From positions 1-64,000 of the forward strand of contig JAFRJI010000012.1 in NCBI GenBank assembly GCA_017432345.1: a stretch of DNA of 64,000 bases, in the 5' to 3' direction. This DNA is from Bacillota bacterium (GTDB lineage: Bacteria; Bacillota; Clostridia; Peptostreptococcales; Anaerovoracaceae). Below are positions 1 through 9,361 of this stretch, in pieces (within the stretch, counting starts at the first letter, position 1; each line of letters begins with the position of its first letter). The position numbers and the translations under genes were made by a program. Below the pieces are notes generated by a model. It was not told the origin of the DNA, searched no databases, and saw only the letters and a list, made by a program, of their open reading frames with translations.

Positions 1-2335
1 AGTCTTCCTTGGTCGGATCGATCTTGTACAGCTCGCCGTCCAGTGTTACTTCGACCCAGGCGATGTTGCCGCCGTCCTCATTCGTTTCGGTGACGAGGCA
101 GACGTCGATGTCCGCATCCTGACAGAGTCTGTAGATGAATGCCGCGTAGTATTCGCTCTCACTGCACTCATCGATATCCTCGGTCTTGGCTTCTTCCTTG
201 ACCGCCTTGAGCATGACCTTCATCTGCTCCATTTCCGTCGCTTCTTCGCCGCATCCGACACTGAGCTTCTTCTCAGCTACACCGTACTCATCTCCCAGTT
301 CGGAGTATCCGTCCGGATCGCCGGTGCTGATGCTGGACGACTGGATCACGCTGGCTGTCGTCAGGGTGTTGTCACCAGCTGTGAAGACGACGCCGGAGCT
401 GTCATCGTAAGCCGGCAGGCCGTAACCGAGCAGATAGGTATATCCCTTAGAGTACTTCCGGTAGTCGACCCGGTCGTTCTTGTTTCCTTCGATGGAAGTG
501 ATCGTGCTTCCGTCAATACTGTAGACGAGTCCCACATGATCCGGAACGTTGTTCCTGTTCCAGTCAAAGAAGACGACATCGCCAGGCTGCGGTGAATACT
601 TCTTCTTTGAAGTGTACTGATCCTTCTTCTTATATGTGTTCAGCATGGTCGGGCAGTAGCTGTGGCGCACGATGATGTCGGTGGCCTTTGCTTTGATGCC
701 GACCGCGGAAACGAATGCCGCGCACCATGCGACTTTATACGACAGCTTGCCGCATCCCGGAGCCAGGTCGGAATTGTAGACGTCGATGATCTTCTTGAAA
801 GATCCGTCGGATTCCTTGCAGTTGTCCCAGGCCTTGGCGCACTTGATGACTGCGTCCCGGCTGGCCGACGGTGAATTGTATTCTCCATAATAGGTCACGC
901 CGTCGAACTTCACGTAGCCTCTGACTTTATAGAAATACGCCTGCTTCTTCACAAGGTTCTGTTTGTCCGTGTAGGACGTGTCTTTCGAGGTTCCGAGCTT
1001 CTCATATTCGCCGTTTGCCTCTGTGGAGCGGTAGACCTCATAAGCGGTCGCGTTAGTCGCCTTTTTCCACGTCAGGCTGATGCTGTTCTCGTTGGATTTG
1101 CCCTCTACTTTGGACGGCGCCTTGATCTTCGTCATCCCGTGCAGCTCCCCGCTGAACGAGCCGTAGCGGTTCTTTGAATCCACGACCTGATAGGCGCGCA
1201 CCCGGTAATAGTAAACCTTATCCAGTGTCAGATCCGTGTTCTTATAGGTCAGCTTGTCCGTTTTTCCCAGCTTCGTATACTTTCCGTTTGGTTTGTCGGC
1301 GCGGTAGACCTGATACCCCGCGACGCCCGGCACTTCATCCCAGGACAGCTTCACAGCTTCTTCCTGTGGAGTGACCTTGACCACCGGCGCACTGTAGTGA
1401 AATGCCCGTGATACCGGGTCACAGCAATCGCCGTTGTAGCGGACTTCGTTCAGGTCGATGTATGCACAGACCTTATAGAAATATTTCGTGCCCACCGACA
1501 CGTTCTTGTCCGTAAAGTTTGTGTCCGATGTGGATCCCAGACTGCTGTAGGATCCGTTCTTGGCGGTGGACCGGTAAACCTGGTAACCGCTCGCCAGCGT
1601 GGACTTGCTCCAAGTGAGCCGGACCTCGTTATTGATAGCGGTCGCCGTCAGATTCTCCGGTGCGCTGCGCAGCGTTGCGCCTGTAACAGCCGCGCAGTAT
1701 GGGCCGTAGTGCTTTTTATTGCCGACCGTTTTGTAGGCGCGGGCCTTGTAGTAGTAGATCCGGGCCGCGGAAGCGCCGATATTGGTGAAGGACAGCTGCG
1801 TCGTGTCCTTAACCGACCGGTATATGCCGCTTTTCTTTGTGGCCCGCTTGATTTGATAGCCCGTCGCATCCTCGATCGCATTCCAGGAGAGCTTGATCTC
1901 CGTCTGGCCTGGAGTGATGCTGAGCGATGGTTTGCCCAGCGTGATCAGGACTTCCTTCTTCTTGCTGAATTTGCTGTAGATCTTCTCACCGCTTTTGTTG
2001 ACCTTGTACGCTCTAACCTTGAAATAGGATTTCTTGTTGAACTTGCCGGTGCCCTTGAAGGTGGTCAGCTCCGTGCTGCCCTGCAGCTTGAACGTCCCTT
2101 TCTTCTTGTTGGATTTGTAGATCTGGTAGCCGGCAGCTCCATCAAATGCGTCCCACTTCAGGTTGGCGTATTCGTAACCGGTACTGGTAACGGTAAGACC
2201 TGTCACTTTGCTGTCTTTTTGGAACGACGCCGCAGAGACCTGCGACACGTTTACAGGCATGAAAGAAATGACCATGGCCGCGATCACGGCATAGCACAGC
2301 ATGTGTTTCAGGAGTGTCTGGGTCTTTTTACTCAT
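1..2335 (-). CDS. Secreted multi-FN3 protein with CHAP domain and transglutaminase-like C-terminus (3' end outside window)
   Basis: The first 778 codons are present; the stop lies beyond base 1. A signal peptide covers about residues 1-35 (lysines, then a hydrophobic stretch ending VSAAS). Five fibronectin type III-like repeats of about 90 residues follow, each with a GYQVYRS-like strand and a YYYKVRAY-like strand. A CHAP amidase/endopeptidase domain spans about 505-640, with likely catalytic Cys538 in WCAAFVSAV and His600 in PDHVGLV. The remainder resembles a transglutaminase-like fold (AWVEVTLDG...DPT), but the usual HAW histidine is replaced by Ile, so that part may be inactive. Probable role: cell-surface peptidoglycan hydrolysis or binding. 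It sits 37 bp downstream of metG on the same strand. Confidence 0.85.
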   Translation of the reverse strand, partial: MSKKTQTLLKHMLCYAVIAAMVISFMPVNVSQVSAASFQKDSKVTGLTVTSTGYEYANLKWDAFDGAAGYQIYKSNKKKGTFKLQGSTELTTFKGTGKFNKKSYFKVRAYKVNKSGEKIYSKFSKKKEVLITLGKPSLSITPGQTEIKLSWNAIEDATGYQIKRATKKSGIYRSVKDTTQLSFTNIGASAARIYYYKARAYKTVGNKKHYGPYCAAVTGATLRSAPENLTATAINNEVRLTWSKSTLASGYQVYRSTAKNGSYSSLGSTSDTNFTDKNVSVGTKYFYKVCAYIDLNEVRYNGDCCDPVSRAFHYSAPVVKVTPQEEAVKLSWDEVPGVAGYQVYRADKPNGKYTKLGKTDKLTYKNTDLTLDKVYYYRVRAYQVVDSKNRYGSFSGELHGMTKIKAPSKVEGKSNENSISLTWKKATNATAYEVYRSTEANGEYEKLGTSKDTSYTDKQNLVKKQAYFYKVRGYVKFDGVTYYGEYNSPSASRDAVIKCAKAWDNCKESDGSFKKIIDVYNSDLAPGCGKLSYKVAWCAAFVSAVGIKAKATDIIVRHSYCPTMLNTYKKKDQYTSKKKYSPQPGDVVFFDWNRNNVPDHVGLVYSIDGSTITSIEGNKNDRVDYRKYSKGYTYLLGYGLPAYDDSSGVVFTAGDNTLTTASVIQSSSISTGDPDGYSELGDEYGVAEKKLSVGCGEEATEMEQMKVMLKAVKEEAKTEDIDECSESEYYAAFIYRLCQDADIDVCLVTETNEDGGNIAWVEVTLDGELYKIDPTKED

Positions 2336-2372
2336 ACTTTTCCGCCTCTCAACAGTACTATCACGTCTGGTG

Positions 2373-4355
2373 TTACTCTACCGGGTTGCCGTCTGCAGCA
2401 ACCGTCGTAACGAATTCGTATCTCGTCTTTCCATCTACTTCGTTGTCCGCGTAAAGGATCATTCCCTTTGACTCCAGTCCGCGGAGTTTCCGTGGCTTTA
2501 AGTTCGCTACAACGACGACCTTCTTGCCGATGCATTCTTCCGGTTTAAAGTATTCCGAAACGCCGGAGATGATTTGGCGCTTTTCGGTCCCCATCTTCAC
2601 CTGGAAGACCAGCAGCTTGTCCGCCTTCGGATGCTTCTCGGCCTCGAGGATCGTTCCTACCCGCAGATCGAGCTTGTCGAAGTCGTCGTATTCGATCTCA
2701 TCCTTCAGCTCAAGCGGGATATTGACATCCTCTTCCGCTTCGGCCGCCTGCGCGCCCAGTGCGTACAGCTCGTCGAGCTCTTTGTCGATGTCCAGTCTCG
2801 GGAAGATCGCCTTCCCCTTCTTGACCTGTTCGCCGCTCATCATCTCAAATGTAAGGGCGTCTTCCCAGGCCACGTCCGCATACCACAGACCCAGCTGCTT
2901 CCGGATCGCATCAGACGTCGTGTGCATATATGGATGGATCAGAATCGAGATGATCCGGATCGCTTCTGCCAGATTGTGGAGCACGTTGTCCAATCTCGGC
3001 TTCATCGCCTCGTCCTTGGCCAGTACCCACGGCATCGTCTCGTCGATGTACTTGTTGGCTCTTCTTACGAGCACCCAGATCTCCTCCAGCGCCATGTTGA
3101 ATTTGAAGTCATCCATCCGCGCCTCGACCTTCGGAGCCGCGCCGATGGCGATCTCCTTGAGCTGCTCGTCATAGTTGATGCCGTCTTCGCCCGGCACGCA
3201 CTTGCCTTCTTCGGTCAGATCCGGTACGAATCCGCCGTTGTATTTCTCGATCATGCTGACCGTTCTGGAGACCAGGTTGCCCAGGTCATTGGCCAGATCG
3301 TAGTTCAGCCGCTTCAGCATGACTTCATTGGTGAACATGCCGTCCTGACCGAACGTGTACTCCCGCAGCAGGAAGTACTTCAGGGCGTCGATGCCGTACC
3401 GATCGATGAGAACGACCGGATCGATGACATCCTGTCCCTTGGCCGCCTTCGACTTGGAGACTTTCTCCCCGCCCAGCAGCAGCCATCCGTGTCCTCTTAC
3501 CTGCTTCGGCAGCGGTAGGTCCGCGCTCATCAGCATCGCCGGCCAGATCAGCGAGTGGAACCGCACGATCTCCTTGCCGACCAGATGGCAGTCCGCCGGC
3601 CAGTAGTGATCGTACTTCTCCGGATCGTCCGGCCATCCCAGCGCTGTGATATAGTTCGAAAGCGCGTCGAGCCATACGTATATTACATGCTTTTCGTCGA
3701 TCGGAACCGGAATGCCCCAGTCGAAGGTGGATCTGGAAATGCAAAGATCCTCCAGCCCCTGCTCAACGAATGATACCATTTCATTTCTTCTTGTTTCCGG
3801 CACGAGGAAGTCCGGATTCTCCCGGAAGAGCTCCAGCAGCTTGTCCGCGTACTTGCTCATCTTGAAGAAGTAAGCCTCTTCCTTGGCCTTTGTGACAGGG
3901 CGTCCGCAGTCCGGGCACTTGCCGTCCACCAGCTGGCTCTCGGTCCAGAAAGATTCGCACGGCGTGCAGTACCAGCCTTCGTATTCGCCCTTGTAGATGT
4001 CGCCCTTCTCGTACATCTTCATGAACAGCGCCTGGACTCTCTTGATGTGCCGTTCCTCGGTCGTCCGGATGAAGTCATCATAAGAGATCTCCATCGTCTT
4101 CCAAAGTTCTTTGATACCGGCGACGATCTCGTCAACGTACTGCTGCGGAGTGACGCCTTTTTCCTGTGCATATGTCAGTATCTTCTGACCGTGCTCGTCC
4201 GTTCCTGTCAGGAACATGACATCATATCCCTGCAGTCTTTTGAACCGCGCCATCGCGTCCGCCATGACGGTGCAATAGGTGTGCCCTATGTGCAGATTCG
4301 AGCTCGGATAATAGATCGGTGTGCTGATGTAGTATGTTCCTTTGTTTGCTGTCAT
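2373..4355 (-). CDS. metG: Methionyl-tRNA synthetase
   Basis: Charges tRNA-Met with methionine in the cytoplasm, for initiation and elongation. The 660-residue length fits the bacterial form with a C-terminal tRNA-binding domain. HIGH is at residues 22-25, a zinc-knuckle pair (CTPC...CPDC) lies near 130-150, and the second ATP signature reads KVSKSK instead of KMSKS. The last 110 residues are an EMAP-II/Trbp111-like OB fold starting near [12 protein letters not shown]. The ATG start has a GGGAG ribosome site 10-12 bases upstream. It is followed on the same strand by the secreted FN3 protein and preceded by the EFR1 gene with a 16-bp gap. Confidence 0.98.
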   Translation of the reverse strand: MTANKGTYYISTPIYYPSSNLHIGHTYCTVMADAMARFKRLQGYDVMFLTGTDEHGQKILTYAQEKGVTPQQYVDEIVAGIKELWKTMEISYDDFIRTTEERHIKRVQALFMKMYEKGDIYKGEYEGWYCTPCESFWTESQLVDGKCPDCGRPVTKAKEEAYFFKMSKYADKLLELFRENPDFLVPETRRNEMVSFVEQGLEDLCISRSTFDWGIPVPIDEKHVIYVWLDALSNYITALGWPDDPEKYDHYWPADCHLVGKEIVRFHSLIWPAMLMSADLPLPKQVRGHGWLLLGGEKVSKSKAAKGQDVIDPVVLIDRYGIDALKYFLLREYTFGQDGMFTNEVMLKRLNYDLANDLGNLVSRTVSMIEKYNGGFVPDLTEEGKCVPGEDGINYDEQLKEIAIGAAPKVEARMDDFKFNMALEEIWVLVRRANKYIDETMPWVLAKDEAMKPRLDNVLHNLAEAIRIISILIHPYMHTTSDAIRKQLGLWYADVAWEDALTFEMMSGEQVKKGKAIFPRLDIDKELDELYALGAQAAEAEEDVNIPLELKDEIEYDDFDKLDLRVGTILEAEKHPKADKLLVFQVKMGTEKRQIISGVSEYFKPEECIGKKVVVVANLKPRKLRGLESKGMILYADNEVDGKTRYEFVTTVAADGNPVE

Positions 4356-4371
4356 GAGTTTCTACTCCCTT

Positions 4372-5229
4372 TCATATGAATATTTTGGGTTCTTTTCTGT
4401 CGGCGAACCCAAGTTCCAGTTCCTCTTTATGATAAAGATAACCCGGATCGTCGAAATACAGCGCGCCCTGCGGGCAAAGCTTCTCGCAGCCGCAGCACTT
4501 GATGCAGATCCCGTCCACGATGCCCGGCGCCTCAGCCTTGATGGAGCCCATCGGGCACACGTCGACACAGATGCCGCATCCGTCGCATTTCGCCGCATCC
4601 AGTTTCGGTTTTACTTTTAAAATGTTGATGTGATTCCCCTGTCGGTCGCGCGGTTTGTAGTACGGCCGCAACGGTTCCTGCCCGTCGACTTCGACCGGTT
4701 CCTCGCAGGCGCACGCGCTTTCTGCGATCTTCCGCAGCTTCCCCGCGATGGCTTTTGCAAAATTCTCTGCGACGATCAAGTCGTCTGCGTCCGGCCTCCC
4801 GGCTGCCAGCTTGCGCGAGAAGGAATGCTCCCCGATGAACGCGCCCGCGGCGATGGTGTGGAAGCCTTTGCTTTCGAGGATATCGCGCAGTTCGATCAGC
4901 GCGTCGTCGAAATCGCGGTTTCCGTAGACCACGACCGGTACCGCCATGGCGCCGCCGCCTTGCAGCGTGTCGAGAAATCCGAGCAGAACGTTGGGCACCC
5001 GGCCGGCAATGACCGGCACGCCGAACACGACCACATCGTCCGGACCGAAGCGGTAGACCCGCGTCCGTGCCTCCGGAGGCGTGAAATCGATGCCGGCAGC
5101 GCATAAGACCCCGCCGCCCGCTTCTTCGCCGGCGTCACACATCTCTTTATATAGCCTATCAGCGATACACTCTACGACTTTCTTCGTCGTTTTCGTACCG
5201 CTGAAGTACATGCATTGTATGGTTTTCAT
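4372..5229 (-). CDS. EFR1-type flavodoxin/4Fe-4S ferredoxin fusion protein
   Basis: A 285-residue cytoplasmic electron-transfer protein. The N-terminal half is flavodoxin-like, starting with MYFSGTKTT where FMN phosphate would bind, and containing VVVYGNRDFDDAL. The C-terminal half carries two complete 4Fe-4S motifs, CDGCGICVDVCP and CIKCCGCEKLCP, at about residues 215-260. This is the EFR1 arrangement common in anaerobic Bacillota; the physiological partner is unknown. The start codon is one base past the stop of the upstream kinase-like gene and the ribosome site is weak, which suggests translational coupling. Family assignment is firm, cellular role is not. Confidence 0.9.
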   Translation of the reverse strand: MKTIQCMYFSGTKTTKKVVECIADRLYKEMCDAGEEAGGGVLCAAGIDFTPPEARTRVYRFGPDDVVVFGVPVIAGRVPNVLLGFLDTLQGGGAMAVPVVVYGNRDFDDALIELRDILESKGFHTIAAGAFIGEHSFSRKLAAGRPDADDLIVAENFAKAIAGKLRKIAESACACEEPVEVDGQEPLRPYYKPRDRQGNHINILKVKPKLDAAKCDGCGICVDVCPMGSIKAEAPGIVDGICIKCCGCEKLCPQGALYFDDPGYLYHKEELELGFADRKEPKIFI

Positions 5230-5230
5230 C

Positions 5231-5887
5231 CTATCGGTCTTCGCGCCATTCCAGGGTCGATTCTCTCCAGATCTGCTTGTCGGAGTATTCGATGATCAGA
5301 TCTACGATGTCTTCGATCTCCAGGTAGCCGCTGTCGATGGAAAGGTTGAAGTTAACATGCTCGCCCCACTTTCTGCCGGTGTGGTAAGCATAGTAATTCG
5401 CTCTCGCCTTGTCTGTTTCCCGCATGACCTTCCGAACCTGATCTTCCGGCACGCCGTATTCTTCGACAGCACGCTTGATCTTGTCCGCTTCTTCCGCGTA
5501 GATGAAGACGTTGGTCGCATAAGGATATCCCCGGAGGATGTAGTCGGCGCAGCGTCCTACGATGACGCAGGATCCTTCTTCCGCGATTCTGCGAATCGTG
5601 TCGAACTGTGCCAGGAAGAACCGCTCGTTCAGGCTCAGGCTTTCCGGGCCGGCTTCGCCGGTTCCCATGGCGGATGCCAGGCTGTACAGAAATCCGTTCT
5701 TCGCCTTTTTTTCGGCGGTCTCGATCATCTCTCTCGAGAAGCCGGATTCTTCCGCGATCCGGTCCAGCAAATCGCGGTCATAATAAGGAACGCCCAGTTT
5801 TTCCGCGAGGCGCTTGCCGATGATTCTTCCGCCGCTTCCGTATTCGCGGCTGATCGTAATGATTTTCTTCTTCTCTCTGTTTTCCAT
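5231..5887 (-). CDS. Cytidylate kinase-like family protein
   Basis: A 218-residue P-loop protein of the cytidylate-kinase-like family (AAA_26 type), distinct from canonical Cmk. The nucleotide-binding loop is REYGSGGRIIGKRLAE at about residues 14-29, followed by a YYDRDLL motif and CVIVGRCADYIL near residue 105. Family members are predicted nucleotide kinases, but the substrate is usually unproven. An AAGGAG site precedes the ATG. A likely extended -10 element (TGTTATAAT on the minus strand, bases 5908-5916) marks its own promoter. EFR1 and metG follow downstream and may be cotranscribed. Confidence 0.85.
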   Translation of the reverse strand: MENREKKKIITISREYGSGGRIIGKRLAEKLGVPYYDRDLLDRIAEESGFSREMIETAEKKAKNGFLYSLASAMGTGEAGPESLSLNERFFLAQFDTIRRIAEEGSCVIVGRCADYILRGYPYATNVFIYAEEADKIKRAVEEYGVPEDQVRKVMRETDKARANYYAYHTGRKWGEHVNFNLSIDSGYLEIEDIVDLIIEYSDKQIWRESTLEWREDR

Positions 5888-5907
5888 TTTGCGTTACTCC
5901 TTATGAA

Positions 5908-5916
5908 ATTATAACA
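5908..5916 (-). promoter_or_regulatory. Extended -10 promoter of the cytidylate-kinase-like gene
   Basis: The minus strand reads TGTTATAAT, an extended -10 hexamer, 21 bases before the start codon at 5887. No good -35 hexamer is visible at normal spacing, as is usual for extended -10 promoters. The 85-bp gap also contains a short imperfect CCGG-arm hairpin near 5955-5980 but no clear T-run terminator for the upstream genes. Confidence 0.5.
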
Positions 5917-5972
5917 TATTGTATTCACTGAAAATGCTTAACAAATCTATAGTAACCGGCTGTCGGATCCGG

Positions 5973-6872
5973 CTACAAAATGCTCAAATAGCGCTCTCCC
6001 GTGTCCGGCAAAACGACCACGATCAGCTTCTTTTCGTTGCCCGGACGCTTTGCGATCTCCCGCGCCGCGCTGACTGCCGCACCGGAGGAAACGCCCACCA
6101 GGATGCCCTCTTCTGCCGCCAGTTTTTTCATCGTTTCCAGCGCCGCTTCATCCGTCACCGTGACGAATTCGTCCACCACATCCCGGTCCAGATTGTCCGG
6201 AATGAAGTTGGCGCCGATGCCCTGGATCTTATGTGGGCCGGCTTTGCCTTCGGTCACCAGAGGCGAAGAGGCCGGTTCCACAGCGACCACCTGGATGGCC
6301 GGATTTTTGCTCTTGAGGTAGCGGCCGGTCCCGCTCACGGTCCCGCCGGTCCCGAACGTCGCCACGAGGATGTCCACTTTGCCGTCGGTGTCCGCCCAGA
6401 TCTCCGGTCCCGTCGTTTCGACGTGCGCCGCCGGATTGGCCGGGTTGTCGAATTGGCCGGCGATGATGCTGCCCGGGATCTCCCGCGCCAGCTCCTCGGC
6501 TTTGTCGACGCTGCCCTGCATTCCCTCAGACGCAGGCGTTAGAACGAGTTCCGCCCCATACGCCGCCAGGAGCTTCCGCCGTTCAACGCTCATGCTCTCC
6601 GGCATGACCATGATGGCCCGGTAGCCTTTGGCCGCCGCGATCATGGCGATCCCGACGCCCGTGTTGCCGCTGGTCGGCTCAATGATCGTGCCGCCTTCTT
6701 TCAGTCTTCCCTTTTCTTCCGCATCCCGGATCATGCTGTCCGCAGCGCGGTCCTTGATGCTTCCCGCCGGATTGAAATACTCCAGCTTAGCGGCGACCTG
6801 TCCGCCTTCGCCGTGCAGTTTCAGCAGCGGCGTCCCACCGATCAGTTCGGTGACTGTCTCTTTGATATCCAT
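5973..6872 (-). CDS. cysK: Cysteine synthase A (O-acetylserine sulfhydrylase)
   Basis: A PLP enzyme that makes cysteine from O-acetylserine and sulfide. Its 299 residues fit the family. The PLP lysine lies in PAGSIKDRAA near residue 41, the substrate loop is PTSGNTG near 67, and the PLP-phosphate loop is GTGGTVSG near 175. The chain ends soon after SSGAAVSAA and the DTGERYLS motif, as in CysK. It lies 5 bp downstream of the phosphatase gene at the end of the cobalamin cluster, so it is probably cotranscribed with it. Nothing in the sequence links cysteine synthesis to cobalamin; the linkage may only be transcriptional. Confidence 0.95.
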   Translation of the reverse strand: MDIKETVTELIGGTPLLKLHGEGGQVAAKLEYFNPAGSIKDRAADSMIRDAEEKGRLKEGGTIIEPTSGNTGVGIAMIAAAKGYRAIMVMPESMSVERRKLLAAYGAELVLTPASEGMQGSVDKAEELAREIPGSIIAGQFDNPANPAAHVETTGPEIWADTDGKVDILVATFGTGGTVSGTGRYLKSKNPAIQVVAVEPASSPLVTEGKAGPHKIQGIGANFIPDNLDRDVVDEFVTVTDEAALETMKKLAAEEGILVGVSSGAAVSAAREIAKRPGNEKKLIVVVLPDTGERYLSIL

Positions 6873-6877
6873 CTTTT

Positions 6878-7498
6878 TTAAAACCTCTCGTCTCCTATGA
6901 TTCTGCCGTCTTCCATCGTCAATATGTATCCGTGGCCCGGGTCTGGGATCCAGCTGTAAAAGTAATCATACCGGTCCGGCCAGATCTCATTCAGGATGCC
7001 TGAAATGACGCCGCCGTGACAAATGCAGATGCTCATTGCCTCCGTATCCCGGTTCCTGAGCTTGAGCATCAGCAGCTCGTGTTTCACCACCAGCTCCTTA
7101 AATCCGCGCCGAATACGATTCTTAAAATTCATTATACTTTCGCCGTTCGGCGGCGGCAGGGACTCGTCATCGGCGTGGATCCACCGTTCGTAGTCCGGGT
7201 TCCCTTCCAGATCCTGATAGTGTTTCATCTCAAAAATCCCGAAGTCCAGTTCCCGCAGGTCTTCGATGACTTCGTGCTCCTGCTTGCCGTACAGCAGCTC
7301 CAGGGTCTGTTCCGTCCGCAGCATGCCCGAGGTGTAATACTCGGCCGTTTCGCTCTTCGGATAGATCCCCTGCTCGGCCAGTTCCTTCAGTTGTTTGATT
7401 CCCTTCTCCGCCAGCGGCACGTCGGTGCTCCCGTAGTACAGCCGCTGCACGTTTCCGGTCGTGATCCCGTGCCGGATCAGTACGATTTTCGATCTCAT
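6878..7498 (-). CDS. Histidine phosphatase family protein, probable alpha-ribazole phosphatase
   Basis: A 206-residue member of the phosphoglycerate-mutase-like superfamily. The catalytic RHG motif is LIRHGITTGN near residue 9; a second conserved acid falls in RELDFGIFE and the second histidine in ICHGGVISG. The start is taken at 7498, where its ATG overlaps the previous stop as ATGA; a longer in-frame start at 7522 would lie inside the upstream gene. Its place among cobT, cobU and cobS suggests it dephosphorylates alpha-ribazole-5'-phosphate (the CobC role). That function is inferred from context; the fold is certain. Confidence 0.8.
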   Translation of the reverse strand: MRSKIVLIRHGITTGNVQRLYYGSTDVPLAEKGIKQLKELAEQGIYPKSETAEYYTSGMLRTEQTLELLYGKQEHEVIEDLRELDFGIFEMKHYQDLEGNPDYERWIHADDESLPPPNGESIMNFKNRIRRGFKELVVKHELLMLKLRNRDTEAMSICICHGGVISGILNEIWPDRYDYFYSWIPDPGHGYILTMEDGRIIGDERF

Positions 7499-7866
7499 TT
7501 CAGTCTCTTTCCTATGCCGCAAAATACTCTCGTCACGGTTTCCGCTTTATCCGCGAGGTACAGCATCAACCTGCCGTTCATCTCCCGGAACGCGCGCACG
7601 TCCTTGTCGATCGGCACCACACCCTGGGACGTGTCCGTGATCACGAAGACCTTATTCTTCCAAAGTTCTTCGCGTTCTTCGAAATATTTCCGCGCTTCCG
7701 TGCCCGTCTTCGCGCACTGCATCACAAAACCCTCGATGCCGCAGATGATGTCGGCGTCAAAGTCCGGCTCCCTGCCATCGCTGCAGTCGCAGATCGTCTC
7801 GTATGTATGATTTGCTTTCGCGCAGTCCAGCTTCCCCTGGTACGCGCCTCCAAAAATCAGATGCAT
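7495..7866 (-). CDS. Short CobU-like adenosylcobinamide kinase domain protein
   Basis: A 123-residue protein resembling CobU but about two thirds of its length. It begins with a P-loop variant, FGGAYQGKLDCA, and ends with a region similar to the CobU C-terminus (GVVPIDKDVRAFREMNGR...LYLADKAETV). The central segment that carries the guanylylated histidine in full CobU is absent, so it may be a kinase-only or regulatory form. A complete cobU is also present at 8786-9361, making this a second, shortened paralogue in the same operon. It is coupled to the next gene by an ATGA overlap. Confidence 0.7.
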   Translation of the reverse strand: MHLIFGGAYQGKLDCAKANHTYETICDCSDGREPDFDADIICGIEGFVMQCAKTGTEARKYFEEREELWKNKVFVITDTSQGVVPIDKDVRAFREMNGRLMLYLADKAETVTRVFCGIGKRLK

Positions 7867-7888
7867 TGTCTGTCTCCTTTAGTCCTGC

Positions 7889-8680
7889 TTAACGCATGAT
7901 CAGCGCCATGCAGATCAGTCCGAACAGTTCTGACATCGTGATCAGGTGTCCGGAAATATCGCCGTTCATCCCGCCGAGTTTCTTGATGTCGTTGCGGGCC
8001 GTGACCAGGGCCACGATGACGACCACGACGAATACGGCGTTGCTGTACAGTTCCGCGATGAGCGACCACCACGAACCGCCGCTGATCAGCCATTCCGCGC
8101 ATCCCAGCACGACCAGCATGATCACGAAGGCCGGGATGACGTCCTTCCAGGTGCCGGCCGGAGCTTTTGCATACTGGCTGGTCTCCATCGGTTCGCTCAT
8201 GAGCACCTCGAGGGCGCTCATGAAACGGGACGTCGTGAAGAGCACCACCAGCAGGCAGCAGCCTTTGATGCTGAACCCGTCCGCGATCTCGATCATGGCT
8301 CCGGTGAAGATGGCCAGCATCATCGCCAAGCAGATCACCGCGAAGGCGCCGACGTGCGAATCCTTCAGAATCCGGCGCCGCTTCTCCATGTCCGGATGAC
8401 GCGGCATGATGGCGTCGCTGCAGTCCATGAAGCCGTCCATGTGGATGAAGCCCGTCAGCAGGAAGTAGATGCCGGTCATGAGGCAGCCGGTGATGATCAT
8501 TCCCGCCCCGATGTACGAGAGGATCCACCAGCAAAGGCACAGGATCAGGCCAATAAAAGTCCCGACCAGCGGGAACATGCCGATCTGCGCCAGGCGGTCT
8601 TCTTCCCGCCACTGCTTGTATGGACACGGGATCCAGCAGAACATGCCCCATGCCATTAAAAATCCTCTCACGTATTTCAT
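7889..8680 (-). CDS. cobS: Adenosylcobinamide-GDP ribazoletransferase (cobalamin synthase)
   Basis: A 263-residue integral membrane enzyme that joins adenosylcobinamide-GDP to alpha-ribazole (phosphate), the last assembly step of cobalamin. It is polytopic, with several hydrophobic helices. The conserved acidic motif appears as FIHMDGFMDCSDAI near residue 80, followed by ILKDSHVGAFAVICL, both typical of CobS. It belongs to the cobT-cobU-cobS cluster. The 105-bp gap on its upstream side is T/G-rich on the plus strand and shows no clear terminator or gene. Confidence 0.93.
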   Translation of the reverse strand: MKYVRGFLMAWGMFCWIPCPYKQWREEDRLAQIGMFPLVGTFIGLILCLCWWILSYIGAGMIITGCLMTGIYFLLTGFIHMDGFMDCSDAIMPRHPDMEKRRRILKDSHVGAFAVICLAMMLAIFTGAMIEIADGFSIKGCCLLVVLFTTSRFMSALEVLMSEPMETSQYAKAPAGTWKDVIPAFVIMLVVLGCAEWLISGGSWWSLIAELYSNAVFVVVVIVALVTARNDIKKLGGMNGDISGHLITMSELFGLICMALIMR

Positions 8681-8785
8681 AGTAGTTTCTTTGTGTCTGT
8701 TTGTGTATCGATCTATGTTGGTTTCTGTGTTATCGGTTGTCTTTTTATCTTAAGGTGTTTGTCTTTATGTGTTTCTGTTTTGTTT

Positions 8786-9361
8786 TTATTTCCACTGTTC
8801 TGCTAGCCCGTATGTGATCTCGATCACTTCGTCGCAGGCCTCCGCCAGCGCGCGGTCCGCGGCCGCCAGCGCTTTCCGGTAGTCTTCCGTGGACTCGCTG
8901 TATTCACCCATATCGCCGTAAATTCCGTCCGAAACGAACACCGTATTGCCGGTGCCCTTGGCGAACGCCACCATGTCGGCTTTGACCCGGTCCTTGGCGG
9001 TCTCGTCGTAGACGATCTCGATGTTGGACTTCCCTTTCAGGCTTCCGGCGGTTTCCACCCGCTGGAACATCTCGTTCTCCATGATCGCCGTCACGCTGTC
9101 CAGCAGGAACACGCCTTCCTTGTCGACGTTCAGGTCCTCCAGCAGCGCCGTCAGGTCCGTCGGTTGCTCCAGCGTTTCGAAACCCCAGCCGTCGCGCTCG
9201 GAAAGGTGGCGCCGGATGCGCGCCCGGTCTTCCTCATCCCGCGGGATCATAGTCGCAATGTAATAGAGGGGCTTGTTCAATGCGCGGGCCCGGTCCCTGG
9301 CCAGCTTCTGGGCATAATAGGATTTGCCGTTTTTGCATCCGCCGCTGATCAGTACGTTCAT
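8786..9361 (-). CDS. cobU: Bifunctional adenosylcobinamide kinase / adenosylcobinamide-phosphate guanylyltransferase
   Basis: Phosphorylates adenosylcobinamide and then transfers GMP to make adenosylcobinamide-GDP, the CobS substrate. Its 191 residues match full-length CobU. The P-loop is ISGGCKNGKSYYAQ at residues 5-18. The segment RIRRHLSERDGWGFETLE carries the conserved histidine region used for guanylylation. VFVSDGIYGDMGEY corresponds to the usual VSNEVG-type stretch and is somewhat diverged. The ATG overlaps the cobT stop as ATGA, so the two are translationally coupled. Confidence 0.92.
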   Translation of the reverse strand: MNVLISGGCKNGKSYYAQKLARDRARALNKPLYYIATMIPRDEEDRARIRRHLSERDGWGFETLEQPTDLTALLEDLNVDKEGVFLLDSVTAIMENEMFQRVETAGSLKGKSNIEIVYDETAKDRVKADMVAFAKGTGNTVFVSDGIYGDMGEYSESTEDYRKALAAADRALAEACDEVIEITYGLAEQWK

